Assembly (NCBI RefSeq): GCF_009737085.1
Contig: NZ_WOVL01000008.1
Span: 62,001-126,000 of the forward strand
Origin: Paenibacillus sp. NEAU-GSW1
GTDB lineage: Bacteria > Bacillota > Bacilli > Paenibacillales > Paenibacillaceae
DNA: 64,000 nt
Reading direction: 5' to 3'
Both the position numbers and the translations under genes were made by a program. Shown here piece after piece: positions 1 through 9,290 of the stretch; the stretch's first letter is position 1, and each line of letters begins with the position of its first letter. The notes below the pieces were generated by a model. That model was not told the origin of the DNA. It was given only the letters and a program-made list of their open reading frames with translations, and did no database searches.

Positions 1-268
1 TGACCCATTCCGCTGTTTCCGGCATAATTTGCATCAGTCCAAGCGCCCCCTTAGGGGATACCTTGCCGTTGGAAAAATTCGTTTCCGCTCGAATGATCGC
101 CGCCACTAAATGCGGCTCGACATTATAATTCGAAGAGCTTGCCCGTATGTCTTCCTTATATTGAATCGGATACATCCATCTGGCGATCCAATCCGAGTTC
201 AAGAACATAACGGCAACAAAGCCGATGACGAGCACCAAAAACACTCTTTTCTTCAGCAGCCGCCTCAT
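1..268 (-). CDS. Lytic transglycosylase (SLT family), C-terminus outside window
   Basis: This is the N-terminal 89 codons of a membrane-anchored or secreted peptidoglycan-cleaving enzyme. Residues about 5-22 form one hydrophobic segment after a basic start (MRRLLKKR), which fits a signal anchor. The SLT signature follows: AAIIRAETNF, containing the likely catalytic Glu, and GALGLMQIMPETAEWV. The ATG overlaps the coaE stop codon as ATGA, so the two genes are translationally coupled. In related bacilli a lytic transglycosylase commonly follows coaE. The rest of the catalytic domain lies beyond base 1, so an intact reading frame cannot be confirmed. Confidence 0.88.
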   Translation of the reverse strand, partial: MRRLLKKRVFLVLVIGFVAVMFLNSDWIARWMYPIQYKEDIRASSSNYNVEPHLVAAIIRAETNFSNGKVSPKGALGLMQIMPETAEWV

Positions 269-864
269 ACAAGCCTCATATTCTGCATAAAGCTGTCAAT
301 ATGCCGTTCCGTATCCTCCAGCGTTCCACTGTTGTCGATGACCCATTCGGCTCGTCTTTTCTTTTCTTCAATATCCATTTGCAAACCGATCCGTCGAGAC
401 GCTTCATCAGCCGAGATCGAATTGCGCTTCATCAGCCGCTCTTGCTGAATCCGTTCCGGCACATAGGCGACCATTACGCCTTCATATTGCTTGTCCTGTC
501 CGGTTTCATACAGAAGCGGAATATCTGCAACGATCAGCTTATTCGGGAAATCCGCTTCATACTGGGCAATACGCTGCTTCATTCGTTCACGAATCGCCGG
601 GTGGAGAATCCCTTCGAGCTGAGCAAGCATTTCTTTATCCTTAAATACAATAGCGCCAAGCGCCGCGCGGTCAAGCGTTCCGTCTTCCTTATGTATGACG
701 GCTTGTCCGAACTTAGAGGCGACAGCCTCTAAAGCCGGTTCACCGGGCATAACGACTTCTCTGGCGACTTGATCAGCATCGACCAGCAATGCCCCGCGCT
801 CCACTAACATAGATGCCACGGTGCTTTTGCCGGTTGCGATACCGCCGGTTAAACCGATCTTCAT
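265..864 (-). CDS. coaE: Dephospho-CoA kinase
   Basis: The enzyme phosphorylates the 3'-hydroxyl of dephospho-CoA with ATP, the last step of coenzyme A synthesis in the cytoplasm. The 199 residues match the family length. The N-terminus carries the P-loop GLTGGIATGKST at residues 4-15, followed by DADQVAREVV, the usual region after the P-loop. The middle contains the conserved HPAIRERM and ADIPLLYETG segments. It lies downstream of ytaF by a short gap and overlaps the lytic transglycosylase start by four bases. The order polA-mutM-ytaF-coaE is the same as in Bacillus subtilis, which supports the call. Confidence 0.96.
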   Translation of the reverse strand: MKIGLTGGIATGKSTVASMLVERGALLVDADQVAREVVMPGEPALEAVASKFGQAVIHKEDGTLDRAALGAIVFKDKEMLAQLEGILHPAIRERMKQRIAQYEADFPNKLIVADIPLLYETGQDKQYEGVMVAYVPERIQQERLMKRNSISADEASRRIGLQMDIEEKKRRAEWVIDNSGTLEDTERHIDSFMQNMRLV

Positions 865-890
865 AAGCTTTCACCCCGATCATCTTACGT

Positions 891-1613
891 TTAAAAAAGC
901 TTCATAATGCCTAATACGATTAACAAAATGCCTGGCAGCACCGACAGCGCCTGCATGCCGCGCCAACTCGAGAACCGAAAGCCAAAGCGTATTCCGCTCA
1001 TCAAGAAAAGCGCGCTCGCCGCTGCGATCACGACCGCCGTCAATAGCGACGGCAATCCGATCATTGCTGCGCCGATGCCAGCCCCGAATGCGTCGAGCGA
1101 CAAGGCTACGCCGAGCGTTATAGCTTCCGACGCCGAGATCGTGCCGGATTTATCGACGTCTGCAGCTTGCGGCGTCCGCAATATTTGAATCACGAGGCCT
1201 AGCCGCTTCATTTCGACGATCACGACAAGCACCGGATGCGCAAGCTCAGCAGCTGCTGCAGAACCGGATCCAGAGTCGAAACCGGAATCCGAGGCGCCCT
1301 CTGCTCCTTCGGCTGCCGATCCGCTTCCTTCCTGATGCTTCTTGCCCCGGCGAAGCTGCAGCAACGCCCATACGCCGATACTGACCAGCAATACGGCGCC
1401 AATTAACCGAGCGGCAAAAGGCGGCAAATATCCGGTAATCCATGATCCTACCTGCATCGACAGCCAAATAATAAGCCCCGAGCAAAGCGCGATGATCAAC
1501 ACCGAAAATACCGGTATCCGAATTTTTCGCAGTCCGTAAGTTACGCCTACGCCAAAACCGTCGACACTAACGGCAAATGCAAGCGCCAGCAAAGATGCAA
1601 AATGCGCGAACAA
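891..1613 (-). CDS. ytaF: Sporulation membrane protein YtaF (MntP-like)
   Basis: This is a 240-residue integral membrane protein of the YtaF/MntP-like superfamily; the precise substrate is not known. Two related halves are visible, each with an SxDxFGxG-type motif: AVSVDGFGVGVTYGLR near the start and ALSLDAFGAGIGAAMIG in the second half. A hydrophilic Ser/Gly/Glu-rich loop near residues 100-130 separates them. The chosen start is a TTG at 1613 because GGGGAGGG sits seven bases upstream. An in-frame start about 20 codons further upstream would add a charged leader (YSFRERRRTSDCGEGRE) unlike the family. It lies between mutM and coaE as in other bacilli. Confidence 0.86.
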   Translation of the reverse strand: MFAHFASLLALAFAVSVDGFGVGVTYGLRKIRIPVFSVLIIALCSGLIIWLSMQVGSWITGYLPPFAARLIGAVLLVSIGVWALLQLRRGKKHQEGSGSAAEGAEGASDSGFDSGSGSAAAAELAHPVLVVIVEMKRLGLVIQILRTPQAADVDKSGTISASEAITLGVALSLDAFGAGIGAAMIGLPSLLTAVVIAAASALFLMSGIRFGFRFSSWRGMQALSVLPGILLIVLGIMKLF

Positions 1614-1784
1614 CTCGCGTCCCTCCCCGCAATCGGACGTCCGCCGCCGTTCCCGAAATGAGTAACGGAACAGCAATCAAGACATCCGCCTATTGTTCGT
1701 AACACCAATAGCATATGCGGGAGCGGGGCGACGGTGCATCGCGCACGGCCTTTCTCCTTCATCAAGCGGCCTTAAGCATTCGTT

Positions 1785-2633
1785 CTATTTGACTCTAATG
1801 CGCGGAAGCTTCTGGCAATGCTTGCAAATATGCGTGCCTCTGCCTCCGACAACAAACTTCTCGATCGGCCTTCCACAAGACGTACAAGGCTCGTCCTTCC
1901 TGCCGTAAACGAGCAGCTGCTGCTGAAACATGCCCATTTCGCCTTGCCCGTTCACATACGATTTAATGGATGAGCCCCCAGCCTCGACCGCGCTCGCCAG
2001 CGTCGCAACGACCGCTTCATAAAGCTTCTTCCATTCGGCAGGCTTTAATTCATTGGCAGCTCTTTCCGGATGAATGCCAGCCGCAAACAACGACTCATCC
2101 ACATAAATATTGCCAAGCCCTACGATATATTCTTGATTCAGCAGGAGCGGCTTAATTTTTGTTGAGCGTTTAGCCAACGCCTCTTTGAAAGCTACAAGCG
2201 TAAATGCAGCATTGTCGAGCGGTTCCAGACCAAGCTTGTTCAGCGGCGGAAGCTCCAAATCCTTTCCTTGCTCGAACAGATGCATCGTTCCGAATTGGCG
2301 AACATCCGAATATCGGAGATCGGTGCCGTCGTCGAAATGGAACAGCACATGCGTATGAAGCGCGATCGGCTCATCGCTATTGAACATGCCATACCGGCCT
2401 TCCATTCGTAAATGGGAGACGAGCACAAGCCCATCCAGCATGATGCGCAAAAACTTGCCGCGCCGCTCCACCGTCTGAATCGTTCGTCCTTCAAGCGCAG
2501 CCGCAAATTGCTCGGGCTCCGCAGGTCTCTGTATAATTCTCGGCAGTCTGACCGTCACGGATTGGATCCGTTTGCCGGCGACAAGCTCGATTAATGTTCG
2601 TTTTACGGTTTCTACTTCTGGCAATTCAGGCAT
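1785..2633 (-). CDS. mutM: Formamidopyrimidine-DNA glycosylase
   Basis: This is a base-excision repair glycosylase and AP lyase that removes 8-oxoguanine and other oxidised purines. The first residues PELPEVETV include the catalytic N-terminal proline and the invariant glutamates. A basic loop follows (LVSHLRMEGRYGM), and the C-terminal zinc finger has four cysteines (CTSCG...CKHC). The 282-residue length is normal. AGGTGAGGAG precedes the ATG. It sits just after polA on the same strand, the arrangement seen in Bacillus, so repair polymerase and glycosylase are probably co-transcribed. Confidence 0.96.
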   Translation of the reverse strand: MPELPEVETVKRTLIELVAGKRIQSVTVRLPRIIQRPAEPEQFAAALEGRTIQTVERRGKFLRIMLDGLVLVSHLRMEGRYGMFNSDEPIALHTHVLFHFDDGTDLRYSDVRQFGTMHLFEQGKDLELPPLNKLGLEPLDNAAFTLVAFKEALAKRSTKIKPLLLNQEYIVGLGNIYVDESLFAAGIHPERAANELKPAEWKKLYEAVVATLASAVEAGGSSIKSYVNGQGEMGMFQQQLLVYGRKDEPCTSCGRPIEKFVVGGRGTHICKHCQKLPRIRVK

Positions 2634-2681
2634 TTCTCCTCACCTCAACAACCATTATACCCGATATAGCCCGATTTCGCC

Positions 2682-5351
2682 TTACTTCGCCTCATACCAA
2701 TTGACACCGTAATTGACATCCGCCTTGAGCGGCACGTCGAGCTTGATCGCCCCTGCCATAACGGCCGGCACAAGCTCCTTCATGAGCTCCAACTCTTCCT
2801 CCGGCACTTCGAATACCAATTCGTCATGCACCTGAAGCAGCATGCGGCTTTTCAGCTTCCGCTCGCGGAGCGTCTCGTCCATGTGAACCATCGCCAGCTT
2901 AATAATATCGGCTGCCGTGCCTTGGATCGGCGTATTCATCGCCGTCCGCTCTGCGAATGAACGGATATTGAAGTTGGACGCTTTAATGTCCGGCAAATAA
3001 CGTCTGCGTTCTTGCAGCGTCGTCACATAGCCTTTCTCCCTCGCTTCAGCCACGATGTCGTCCATATATTTGCGAACGCCTTTAAACACGTCGAAATACT
3101 GTTCGATGAACGCTGCCGCTTCCTTGCGTGTAATATGCAGGTTTTGCGACAAGCCGAAATCGCTGATGCCGTATACAATACCGAAGTTAACCGCTTTGGC
3201 CGAACGCCGCATATTGGAATCAACTTGATCCGCGGCAACGCCGAATACGTCCATCGCGGTCTTCGTATGGATGTCCATATCGTGGATGAAAGCTTCCTTC
3301 AAGCGCTCGTCGCCTGAAATATGCGCCAGCACGCGAAGCTCGATCTGCGAATAGTCCGCAGCGAGAATGTACCAGCCCGGCTCGGACGGAACGAACGCTT
3401 TGCGGATTTTCCGGCCTTCCTCCAGACGGATCGGGATATTTTGCAAATTCGGAAATTGGCTGCTCAGCCGTCCCGTCGCTGCGATTGTTTGACGGTAGTA
3501 CGTATGGATTTTGCCTGTCTGCTGGCGAATTTCTTTCAGCAGCCCTTCCACGTAGGTTGACTGCAGCTTCGCAAGCGAACGATAGTGCAAAATAAGCGGC
3601 ACAATTTCATGGTATGGCTCGAGCCGCTCCAGCACCTCGGCATCGGTCGAATAGCCGGTTTTTGTCTTTTTCCATACCGGCAAGCCAAGCTTCTCGAACA
3701 AAATATCGCCCAGCTGCTTCGTGGAATTAATATTAAACTCTACGCCGGCAAGCCGGTAGATCGAGCTCATGATCTCCGCGAGATTGCGTTCCAGCTCGCT
3801 GCCGAGCTTCTCCAGCTCGCTCATTTCCACCTGAATGCCCTGCCGTTCCATTCCCGCCAATACGATGGCAAGCGGCTGTTCCAGTTCGGCATTCAGCTTG
3901 TGCATGCCGCTCTTCTCCAGATCGGCTTGTTGCAGCGGCGCAATACGGCGGACTGCATCGGCCTTCGTCGCGAGATGTTGACACAGCGTCTCCGCGTCCG
4001 GCACTTTAAACTTTGCGCCTTTGCCGTATACCGCTTCATCCGATGGCACGCCTGGCAATCCGTACCGCTCGCACATGCCGGTCAGCGACAAGCTCGCATC
4101 CGTCGGATCGAGCAAATAGGAGGCTAACTGCACATCGAAAGCAGTTCCCCTTAGCACAACGTCTTGCCAGCCAAGCGCCAGCTCCGCTTTGTGCATGTCA
4201 AAGCCAAGCTTTGGCTTGTCCGCATCAGCCAGCCAAGTACGCAATGCTTCGGCGAACGGCTGCTTCAACGTCTCAAAAGCCAGGACATATACTTTATGTT
4301 CAAGCGCGGCTGAAAGACCCAGCACTTCCGCCTGATGCGGGTTTTCGCCAATTGCTTCAATATATAGGCCATGCTCCGCTCCGCCGTTCAGCGCAGCAAG
4401 CAGTTCATTAAGCACCGATTCATCCTTTTCCGAAGCGATGACCGCAATATTAAGCTCAGCGGCAGGCGCGGCCGCTCCGCTGCCGCCTGCAGCGCCGAGA
4501 TCCAGACGCTCGATCAGCGACTTGAATTCCAGCTTGCGCAGCGCTTCGGCAAGCGTCGCATCCTCATATCCTTCGTAACGGATTTCCGCTGCGCCTTTAT
4601 CAAGCGGCACCTCGCGGTAAATCGTCGCGAGCTTCTTGCTCATGAGCGCGCTTTCTTTATGCTCTTCGACTTTTTCTTTCATTTTGCCCTTCAGGCTGCC
4701 TGAATTTTCAAGCACACTTTCCACCGTTCCGAATTCATGGAGCAGCTTAAGCGCCGTTTTCTCGCCGACGCCGGGAATGCCGGGAATATTGTCGGAGGCA
4801 TCGCCCATTAACCCTTTCAAATCGATAATTTGAAGCGGTTTCAGGCCGTATCGTTCATTAATGGCTGCAGGCGAATAATGCTCTACCTCGGTAATCCCCT
4901 TGCGCGTAATCGCAACGGTTACCTTCTCGGAAGCAAGCTGCAGCATATCTTTGTCGCCGGTAATGACCAGCGCTTCAACGCCTGCATCATCAGCCATTTT
5001 CGTCATCGTACCGATAATGTCATCCGCCTCATAACCGGACAACTCATATTGCGCAATGCCGAAAGCACGCAGCAATTCTTTAAGGACTGGAAACTGCTCC
5101 GACAGCTCGGTCGGCGTTTTTTCCCGCCCGCCCTTGTACTCCGTATAGCCTTCGTGACGGAAGGTCTGCTTGCCCGCGTCGAAAGCGACGAGCACGTGCG
5201 TCGGCTTCTCGTCGGCGAGCAGCTTAAGCAGCATCGTCGTAAAGCCAAATACGGCATTCGTATGTAAGCCTGCTGAGTTCGTCAATGGCGGCATCGCAAA
5301 AAAAGCCCGATAAATAATGCTGTTGCCGTCGATCAACATCCACTTGTCCAT
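2682..5351 (-). CDS. polA: DNA polymerase I
   Basis: DNA polymerase I fills gaps and removes RNA primers during repair and lagging-strand synthesis. The 889 residues have the expected order: a 5'-3' exonuclease (about 1-290, with LIDGNSIIYRAFFA, YEADDIIG and GDASDNIPG), a 3'-5' exonuclease-like middle (about 300-480) and the polymerase domain (about 490-889). Polymerase motifs include DYSQIELRVLAH, RRSAKAVNFGIVYG and LLQVHDELVFE. In the middle domain the acidic proofreading residues are not evident (IEAIGENP stands where D-x-E would be), so 3'-5' editing is probably absent, as in other bacilli. AAGGTGAGG precedes the ATG. Only 32 bases separate it from the EAL gene upstream. Confidence 0.97.
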   Translation of the reverse strand: MDKWMLIDGNSIIYRAFFAMPPLTNSAGLHTNAVFGFTTMLLKLLADEKPTHVLVAFDAGKQTFRHEGYTEYKGGREKTPTELSEQFPVLKELLRAFGIAQYELSGYEADDIIGTMTKMADDAGVEALVITGDKDMLQLASEKVTVAITRKGITEVEHYSPAAINERYGLKPLQIIDLKGLMGDASDNIPGIPGVGEKTALKLLHEFGTVESVLENSGSLKGKMKEKVEEHKESALMSKKLATIYREVPLDKGAAEIRYEGYEDATLAEALRKLEFKSLIERLDLGAAGGSGAAAPAAELNIAVIASEKDESVLNELLAALNGGAEHGLYIEAIGENPHQAEVLGLSAALEHKVYVLAFETLKQPFAEALRTWLADADKPKLGFDMHKAELALGWQDVVLRGTAFDVQLASYLLDPTDASLSLTGMCERYGLPGVPSDEAVYGKGAKFKVPDAETLCQHLATKADAVRRIAPLQQADLEKSGMHKLNAELEQPLAIVLAGMERQGIQVEMSELEKLGSELERNLAEIMSSIYRLAGVEFNINSTKQLGDILFEKLGLPVWKKTKTGYSTDAEVLERLEPYHEIVPLILHYRSLAKLQSTYVEGLLKEIRQQTGKIHTYYRQTIAATGRLSSQFPNLQNIPIRLEEGRKIRKAFVPSEPGWYILAADYSQIELRVLAHISGDERLKEAFIHDMDIHTKTAMDVFGVAADQVDSNMRRSAKAVNFGIVYGISDFGLSQNLHITRKEAAAFIEQYFDVFKGVRKYMDDIVAEAREKGYVTTLQERRRYLPDIKASNFNIRSFAERTAMNTPIQGTAADIIKLAMVHMDETLRERKLKSRMLLQVHDELVFEVPEEELELMKELVPAVMAGAIKLDVPLKADVNYGVNWYEAK

Positions 5352-5383
5352 TCCGACACCTCACCTTAACATTCTACCCCCTA

Positions 5384-6634
5384 TCATACCATATTGCCGG
5401 CCATTTTGCCGGGTCGTCCAAGCAGATAGCCTTGCGCAAAATGAACGCCAATTTCCTTAACAGCGGCGAGCTCCTCTTCCCTCTCAATGCCTTCTGCGAT
5501 AATGGCGATATTCAGCTTCAAAGCAAGCTGCACCAGCGTATGCAATATATGCGCTTTCACCTCATCCTCGTCGATTCGATCGATAATCGAGCGATCGACT
5601 TTAATGTAATCCGGGCGCAGCTCTATGATGGATTGCAGCGAAGAATAGCCTGCGCCGACATCGTCAATTGCGATCTGATAGCCTTGCTTCCGGTAATGCT
5701 CCAGCACTTTCTTGGCCGCTCCGAAATCCTCGATCGAGCTGCGCTCTGTAATTTCAAACACGACATTGTGCGGCGACAGCTTCCGCTTATTCAGCAAGGA
5801 CATCGTTTGTCCAGGCGAGAAGCTGGGATCGTCCATTATATGCGCAGGTACGTTAATAAACAATTTTTGCGTTTGCTGCATCCCGTCGCAGCCGTCGATC
5901 GATCTCTCTCTTGCCAGCCTGTCGAGCGCGTACACCATTCCTTCCTGCTCGGCAAACGTAAACAGCTGCAGCGGACCGTCAAACCATTTATTCGTCCTGC
6001 ATCTGGTCAATGCCTCATAGCCGAAAATGATGCGTTCCTCGCCTTGCAGCGAAATAATCGGCTGATAGACCGGATCGACCGAGCGCTGCTCGATGAGCTC
6101 TTCAAGGGCGCGAAGCTTCATGCTCCGTATCATCGCCCCCTCCGATTGGCCGTGCAGCATCGCTCTCTTCGTTGCTTCATAAAACAAATCCGAACGAGAA
6201 TTCTTCCAGCAGCCTTCCAGCAGCGATACTCCCGCGTGCAGACGCATGCCGGTTTCCCGCCCTGTGATCGTCTGCTCCAAAAAATGCTGCTCCCATTCAT
6301 GCTGCCGCTTGCCTGCAAGTTCCATCAGCCGCAGCTCCATCGTCGTTCTCTGCTGGACAGTCGGAAGCTTAACGACCAGAAACAAATCGTCGTTCATCCA
6401 GTACTTCCACACATAAGACGCCTGGTCTCCGGAAGCTTGCTCCAGATTCGTAACTCGCTCGATGTATCGCCGCCATTCCGAATGGAACGCGCCTTTTTTC
6501 TTTATTCCGTTTGCAGCAGCAGACTCGGACCGATGCCATGACAAATAAATGATGCCCATGCCACTGTCTTCTTTCTCCCATTGGTCTGTGCTGTCGCTAA
6601 GATGGCTCAATGCCCACAGATGTCCCAAATTCAC
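5384..6634 (-). CDS. EAL-domain cyclic-di-GMP phosphodiesterase
   Basis: This is a cytoplasmic protein of 416 residues, with an unassigned N-terminal region (about 1-170) and a C-terminal EAL domain. The catalytic signature looks complete: YEALTRC, the Asn in INVPAHI, Glu in FEITER, two Asp in IDDVGAGYSSL, Lys in IKVDRSI, Glu in IAEGIEREEE and the late Gln in AQGYLLGRP. It is therefore predicted to be active in hydrolysing c-di-GMP. The start is a GTG whose first bases overlap the stop of the upstream GGDEF gene (GTGA). An internal ATG 24 codons on is possible but has a weaker ribosome site. No membrane segment is visible. Overlap with the GGDEF gene implies co-expression of synthesis and breakdown functions. 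Confidence 0.9.
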   Translation of the reverse strand: MNLGHLWALSHLSDSTDQWEKEDSGMGIIYLSWHRSESAAANGIKKKGAFHSEWRRYIERVTNLEQASGDQASYVWKYWMNDDLFLVVKLPTVQQRTTMELRLMELAGKRQHEWEQHFLEQTITGRETGMRLHAGVSLLEGCWKNSRSDLFYEATKRAMLHGQSEGAMIRSMKLRALEELIEQRSVDPVYQPIISLQGEERIIFGYEALTRCRTNKWFDGPLQLFTFAEQEGMVYALDRLARERSIDGCDGMQQTQKLFINVPAHIMDDPSFSPGQTMSLLNKRKLSPHNVVFEITERSSIEDFGAAKKVLEHYRKQGYQIAIDDVGAGYSSLQSIIELRPDYIKVDRSIIDRIDEDEVKAHILHTLVQLALKLNIAIIAEGIEREEELAAVKEIGVHFAQGYLLGRPGKMAGNMV

Positions 6635-8142
6635 ACTCTTCCCTCTCCATGATGCGATTCCGCAATAGTTTCCATTACATAGACGCTTCCGATCTGCGCT
6701 TTTGCTCTTTTTTTAAGCTTGGCGGAAGTGCGCGATATGAGATCCGGCGTCAGTTCAGCGTCCTGCTCCGCGATCATCAGCGACAGCGAAAGCGTAACCC
6801 CTTCACGCTTCACGAGGTTGCCGTGCCGATCCTCCACCGAAGTCACTTCCGCGCCGCCGTAAAATTGTTTAATGCCCCCGTCAAATTTTGCGATCATTTG
6901 CCGGCAAAGCTGCTCTGCGTAATCGCGTTTCGTTACCATAATGAAATCGTCGCCGCCGATATGGCCGATAAAATCGTTAGCCGTGCCTCGCAGCGCAATT
7001 TCCTCCCTCAAAACATTTGCCAAATATCGAATCAGATCGTCGCCTTGGCTGAAGCCGAAATAATCGTTAAACCATTTGAAGTAGTCCAAATCGGCGTATA
7101 TGACGGCAAACGCCTCTTTCGCTCGAATTCTTCGCTGCAGCTCCGATTGAATCCCTTCGTTTCCCGGCAGCCCAGTTAACGGATTGGCGGTGCGCGCAGC
7201 TTCCGTGCGCATCGCTGTCATGCATTCCAGTATCGAACGAATCGTTGCCGCTCCAATCAACTGCTCTTCTTTCGTAATAATTACGACGTCGTACAGCTGC
7301 GAGAAATCACGGGCCATAGCCAACTGTGACACCTGCTCCACCGGCATGTCCGCATCGACGATAAGCGGCTGCTCATCCATAATTTTCTCCACCGCCCGAT
7401 TCCAATAAAGCGGAAGGCCAAACTGCCCGGCAAGCAGCTGGTGAAGCTTTTCTTTCATTAGAAGGCCAACCGGCCGGCCGGCATCGGCAATGATGGCCCC
7501 CTGTATTTTCGAATTGGAATCGAACATGTAAGCAACCTCGGATACACGAGCCTTGGATGAGAAGCAAGGAAATGGAGCGGCGAGTTGGCCAATCGCGTAT
7601 AGCTGTCCGTCATTGCTGTATACGCGTTCCTTCGCTTCGCTCCCGATTTGAACAACAGCGGCGACATCCCTCGCGGCAGCCGCTTCCCCGTTCCACTCGG
7701 CATTCCACGCCGAATTTAACGCTTCCAATATTGTTCGGTAGATCATGGCCTGGCTCGAACGACCGGATATAGAGGGCGCAGTCAGGGCAGTGCCCATTCG
7801 GACAATATTTTTTTTCAATGGCGCGGCCATGGATTGAATAGCTGCCTTTAACACTTTTTCCGTCAAGTCTTCCTTCGGCTTGCCATGATACCAATAGAAC
7901 GCTTCGCTATCGAGGCGCTGTTTCCAAAAAAGCCGCTCCTGCTCCGATTCCCATTGCCGAAGCGCCTCAATCGCCGAAGCGCCGCAGCCGTCTCGAAGCT
8001 GTACATACAGCAATCCAACATCTCCGCGCTGCCATCGTTCTTTAATTGCTCGAATCAAATCGCGGTTTAATAGGCCGGAACCGATCTTTTCCACATGGAT
8101 CCCCTCTATGATCGCTTGTCTTTTCATTCTCGTATGGTTCAT
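6631..8142 (-). CDS. CBS-pair/GGDEF-domain protein, possible diguanylate cyclase
   Basis: This 503-residue soluble protein has an unrecognised N-terminal region (about 1-185), a CBS-like pair (about 195-320, with VIITKEEQLIGAATI) and a C-terminal GGDEF domain (about 335-485). Metal and substrate motifs are present (YADLDYFKWFNDYFGF), but the signature reads GGDDF instead of GG(D/E)EF. The inhibitory RxxD site upstream is missing its Arg (TAND). Cyclase activity is therefore plausible but not certain. The ATG at 8142 was chosen because a TTGACA-17-TAGATT promoter lies just upstream and would be interrupted by a start further out. It overlaps the EAL gene by four bases. The CBS-like pair resembles that of the methyl-accepting protein at 23.5-24.7 kb. 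Confidence 0.84.
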   Translation of the reverse strand: MNHTRMKRQAIIEGIHVEKIGSGLLNRDLIRAIKERWQRGDVGLLYVQLRDGCGASAIEALRQWESEQERLFWKQRLDSEAFYWYHGKPKEDLTEKVLKAAIQSMAAPLKKNIVRMGTALTAPSISGRSSQAMIYRTILEALNSAWNAEWNGEAAAARDVAAVVQIGSEAKERVYSNDGQLYAIGQLAAPFPCFSSKARVSEVAYMFDSNSKIQGAIIADAGRPVGLLMKEKLHQLLAGQFGLPLYWNRAVEKIMDEQPLIVDADMPVEQVSQLAMARDFSQLYDVVIITKEEQLIGAATIRSILECMTAMRTEAARTANPLTGLPGNEGIQSELQRRIRAKEAFAVIYADLDYFKWFNDYFGFSQGDDLIRYLANVLREEIALRGTANDFIGHIGGDDFIMVTKRDYAEQLCRQMIAKFDGGIKQFYGGAEVTSVEDRHGNLVKREGVTLSLSLMIAEQDAELTPDLISRTSAKLKKRAKAQIGSVYVMETIAESHHGEGRV

Positions 8143-8165
8143 TTTACCTAAAGAATGTGAAGGGA

Positions 8166-8194
8166 AATCTATCAATATGTAAATGTTTTGTCAA
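8166..8194 (-). promoter_or_regulatory. SigA-type promoter for the GGDEF-EAL pair
   Basis: On the minus strand TTGACA (8189-8194) and TAGATT (8166-8171) are separated by exactly 17 bases, about 25 bases before the chosen ATG. This is a near-consensus vegetative promoter and fixes the 5' end of the GGDEF gene. No operator is obvious. Confidence 0.7.
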
Positions 8195-8273
8195 AAGAAT
8201 GAAAGGGATATTCTGCTAATCTATGTTAAAATGAAGGCTGTCTTCTAACCGTCAGCGAGAAAGAGAGATTAGC

Positions 8274-9272
8274 ATGAACGAAACTTTAGCTCCTTTTCTG
8301 AAACTGGCCGATGCTGTCATTATCACTGATGCAAGCCACACAATTCTCAATGTTAATGAAACCTACGAAAGCATTACAGGCTACAAGCATAAAGATATAT
8401 TGGGCAAAAAAGCCGGCATCCTTCGCACATCCTACACGTCCCAGAGCGTCCATGCCGACATGAAAGCAGCGATTCACTCCGGCAAGCCATGGTCTGGCGT
8501 ATTCACGAACAGAAAACGGAGCGGTAAGCTTTGGCATTCCTCCATTACGATTACGCCATTCGAAATCGACGGGCAATATTATTACGTCGGCGTTTTCCGG
8601 GAGCTGGAACAGCTCGACCAAGGCATGTACTTGGATGACGAGAGGGTCAGCCGCATGCAAGGCTCGTTGCTTAAAGTGCTGGCGATCTCTTGCGAAATCC
8701 GCGATCCGGGGACGGAGGCGCATCTGTCGCGCGTGCAGCAGCTAACCGATTTGCTCGTAGACCGCCACAATGAACGAATGAATTTGTGCTATTCAAAGGC
8801 TGAGCTTGCCAGAATCGCAAATTCCAGCATTTTGCACGATATCGGCAAGTCGGGCATCCCCGAAGGCATTTTGTACAAGCCCGGATCGCTAGCCGATTAT
8901 GAGCGAACCATTATCGAGATGCATCCGATTATCGGTCTCGATATTGTCGATAAAATTTTTGCCGAGCTGGACGATGAACTGTTTGAGAAGGAGCTGCAAA
9001 CGGCAAAAAACATTATTTTGCATCATCATGAAAAATGGGACGGCACCGGCTATCCGCACCGCTTGAAAGGCGATGCTATTCCGCTTGAAGCGCGGATTGT
9101 GAGCGTTGTCGACGTTTACGACGCATTGTCTACCAAACGGTCGTACAAGGAAATATGGAATATAGAAACGACGCTCCGTTATTTAGCGGAGCAGCGGGGC
9201 AAGCAGTTTGACCCTGCCGTCGTCGACTCCTTCATGTCGCTCGCGGAAGAGGGATTGCTGCCTAATTACTAG
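8274..9272 (+). CDS. PAS/HD-GYP-type cyclic-di-GMP phosphodiesterase
   Basis: This is a 332-residue soluble protein. Residues about 5-110 form a PAS sensor (DAVIITDASHTILNVN, then FVG-type ends such as YYYVGVFREL). Residues about 135-325 form an HD-GYP-type phosphohydrolase with the metal pair in ILHDIGKSGIP, then HHHEKWDGTGYP and IVSVVDVYDALST. The GTGYP form of the GYP motif is common in active members, which open c-di-GMP to pGpG or GMP. It is transcribed divergently from the GGDEF-EAL pair, with about 130 bases between starts. Together the three genes could set c-di-GMP locally in response to a PAS ligand. An AG-rich ribosome site (GAGAAAGAGAG) precedes the ATG. Confidence 0.89.
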   Translation: MNETLAPFLKLADAVIITDASHTILNVNETYESITGYKHKDILGKKAGILRTSYTSQSVHADMKAAIHSGKPWSGVFTNRKRSGKLWHSSITITPFEIDGQYYYVGVFRELEQLDQGMYLDDERVSRMQGSLLKVLAISCEIRDPGTEAHLSRVQQLTDLLVDRHNERMNLCYSKAELARIANSSILHDIGKSGIPEGILYKPGSLADYERTIIEMHPIIGLDIVDKIFAELDDELFEKELQTAKNIILHHHEKWDGTGYPHRLKGDAIPLEARIVSVVDVYDALSTKRSYKEIWNIETTLRYLAEQRGKQFDPAVVDSFMSLAEEGLLPNY

Positions 9273-9290
9273 GATCACATACTCACTGCA

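Noticed and set aside
5432..6541. Plus-strand open frame opposite the EAL gene
   Set aside because: Shadow of a gene with complete EAL motifs; its text is Arg/His/Leu-rich and lacks a start signal.
8143..8175. Upstream TTG start for the GGDEF gene
   Set aside because: It lies inside the likely promoter between -35 and -10, so it would not be in the message.
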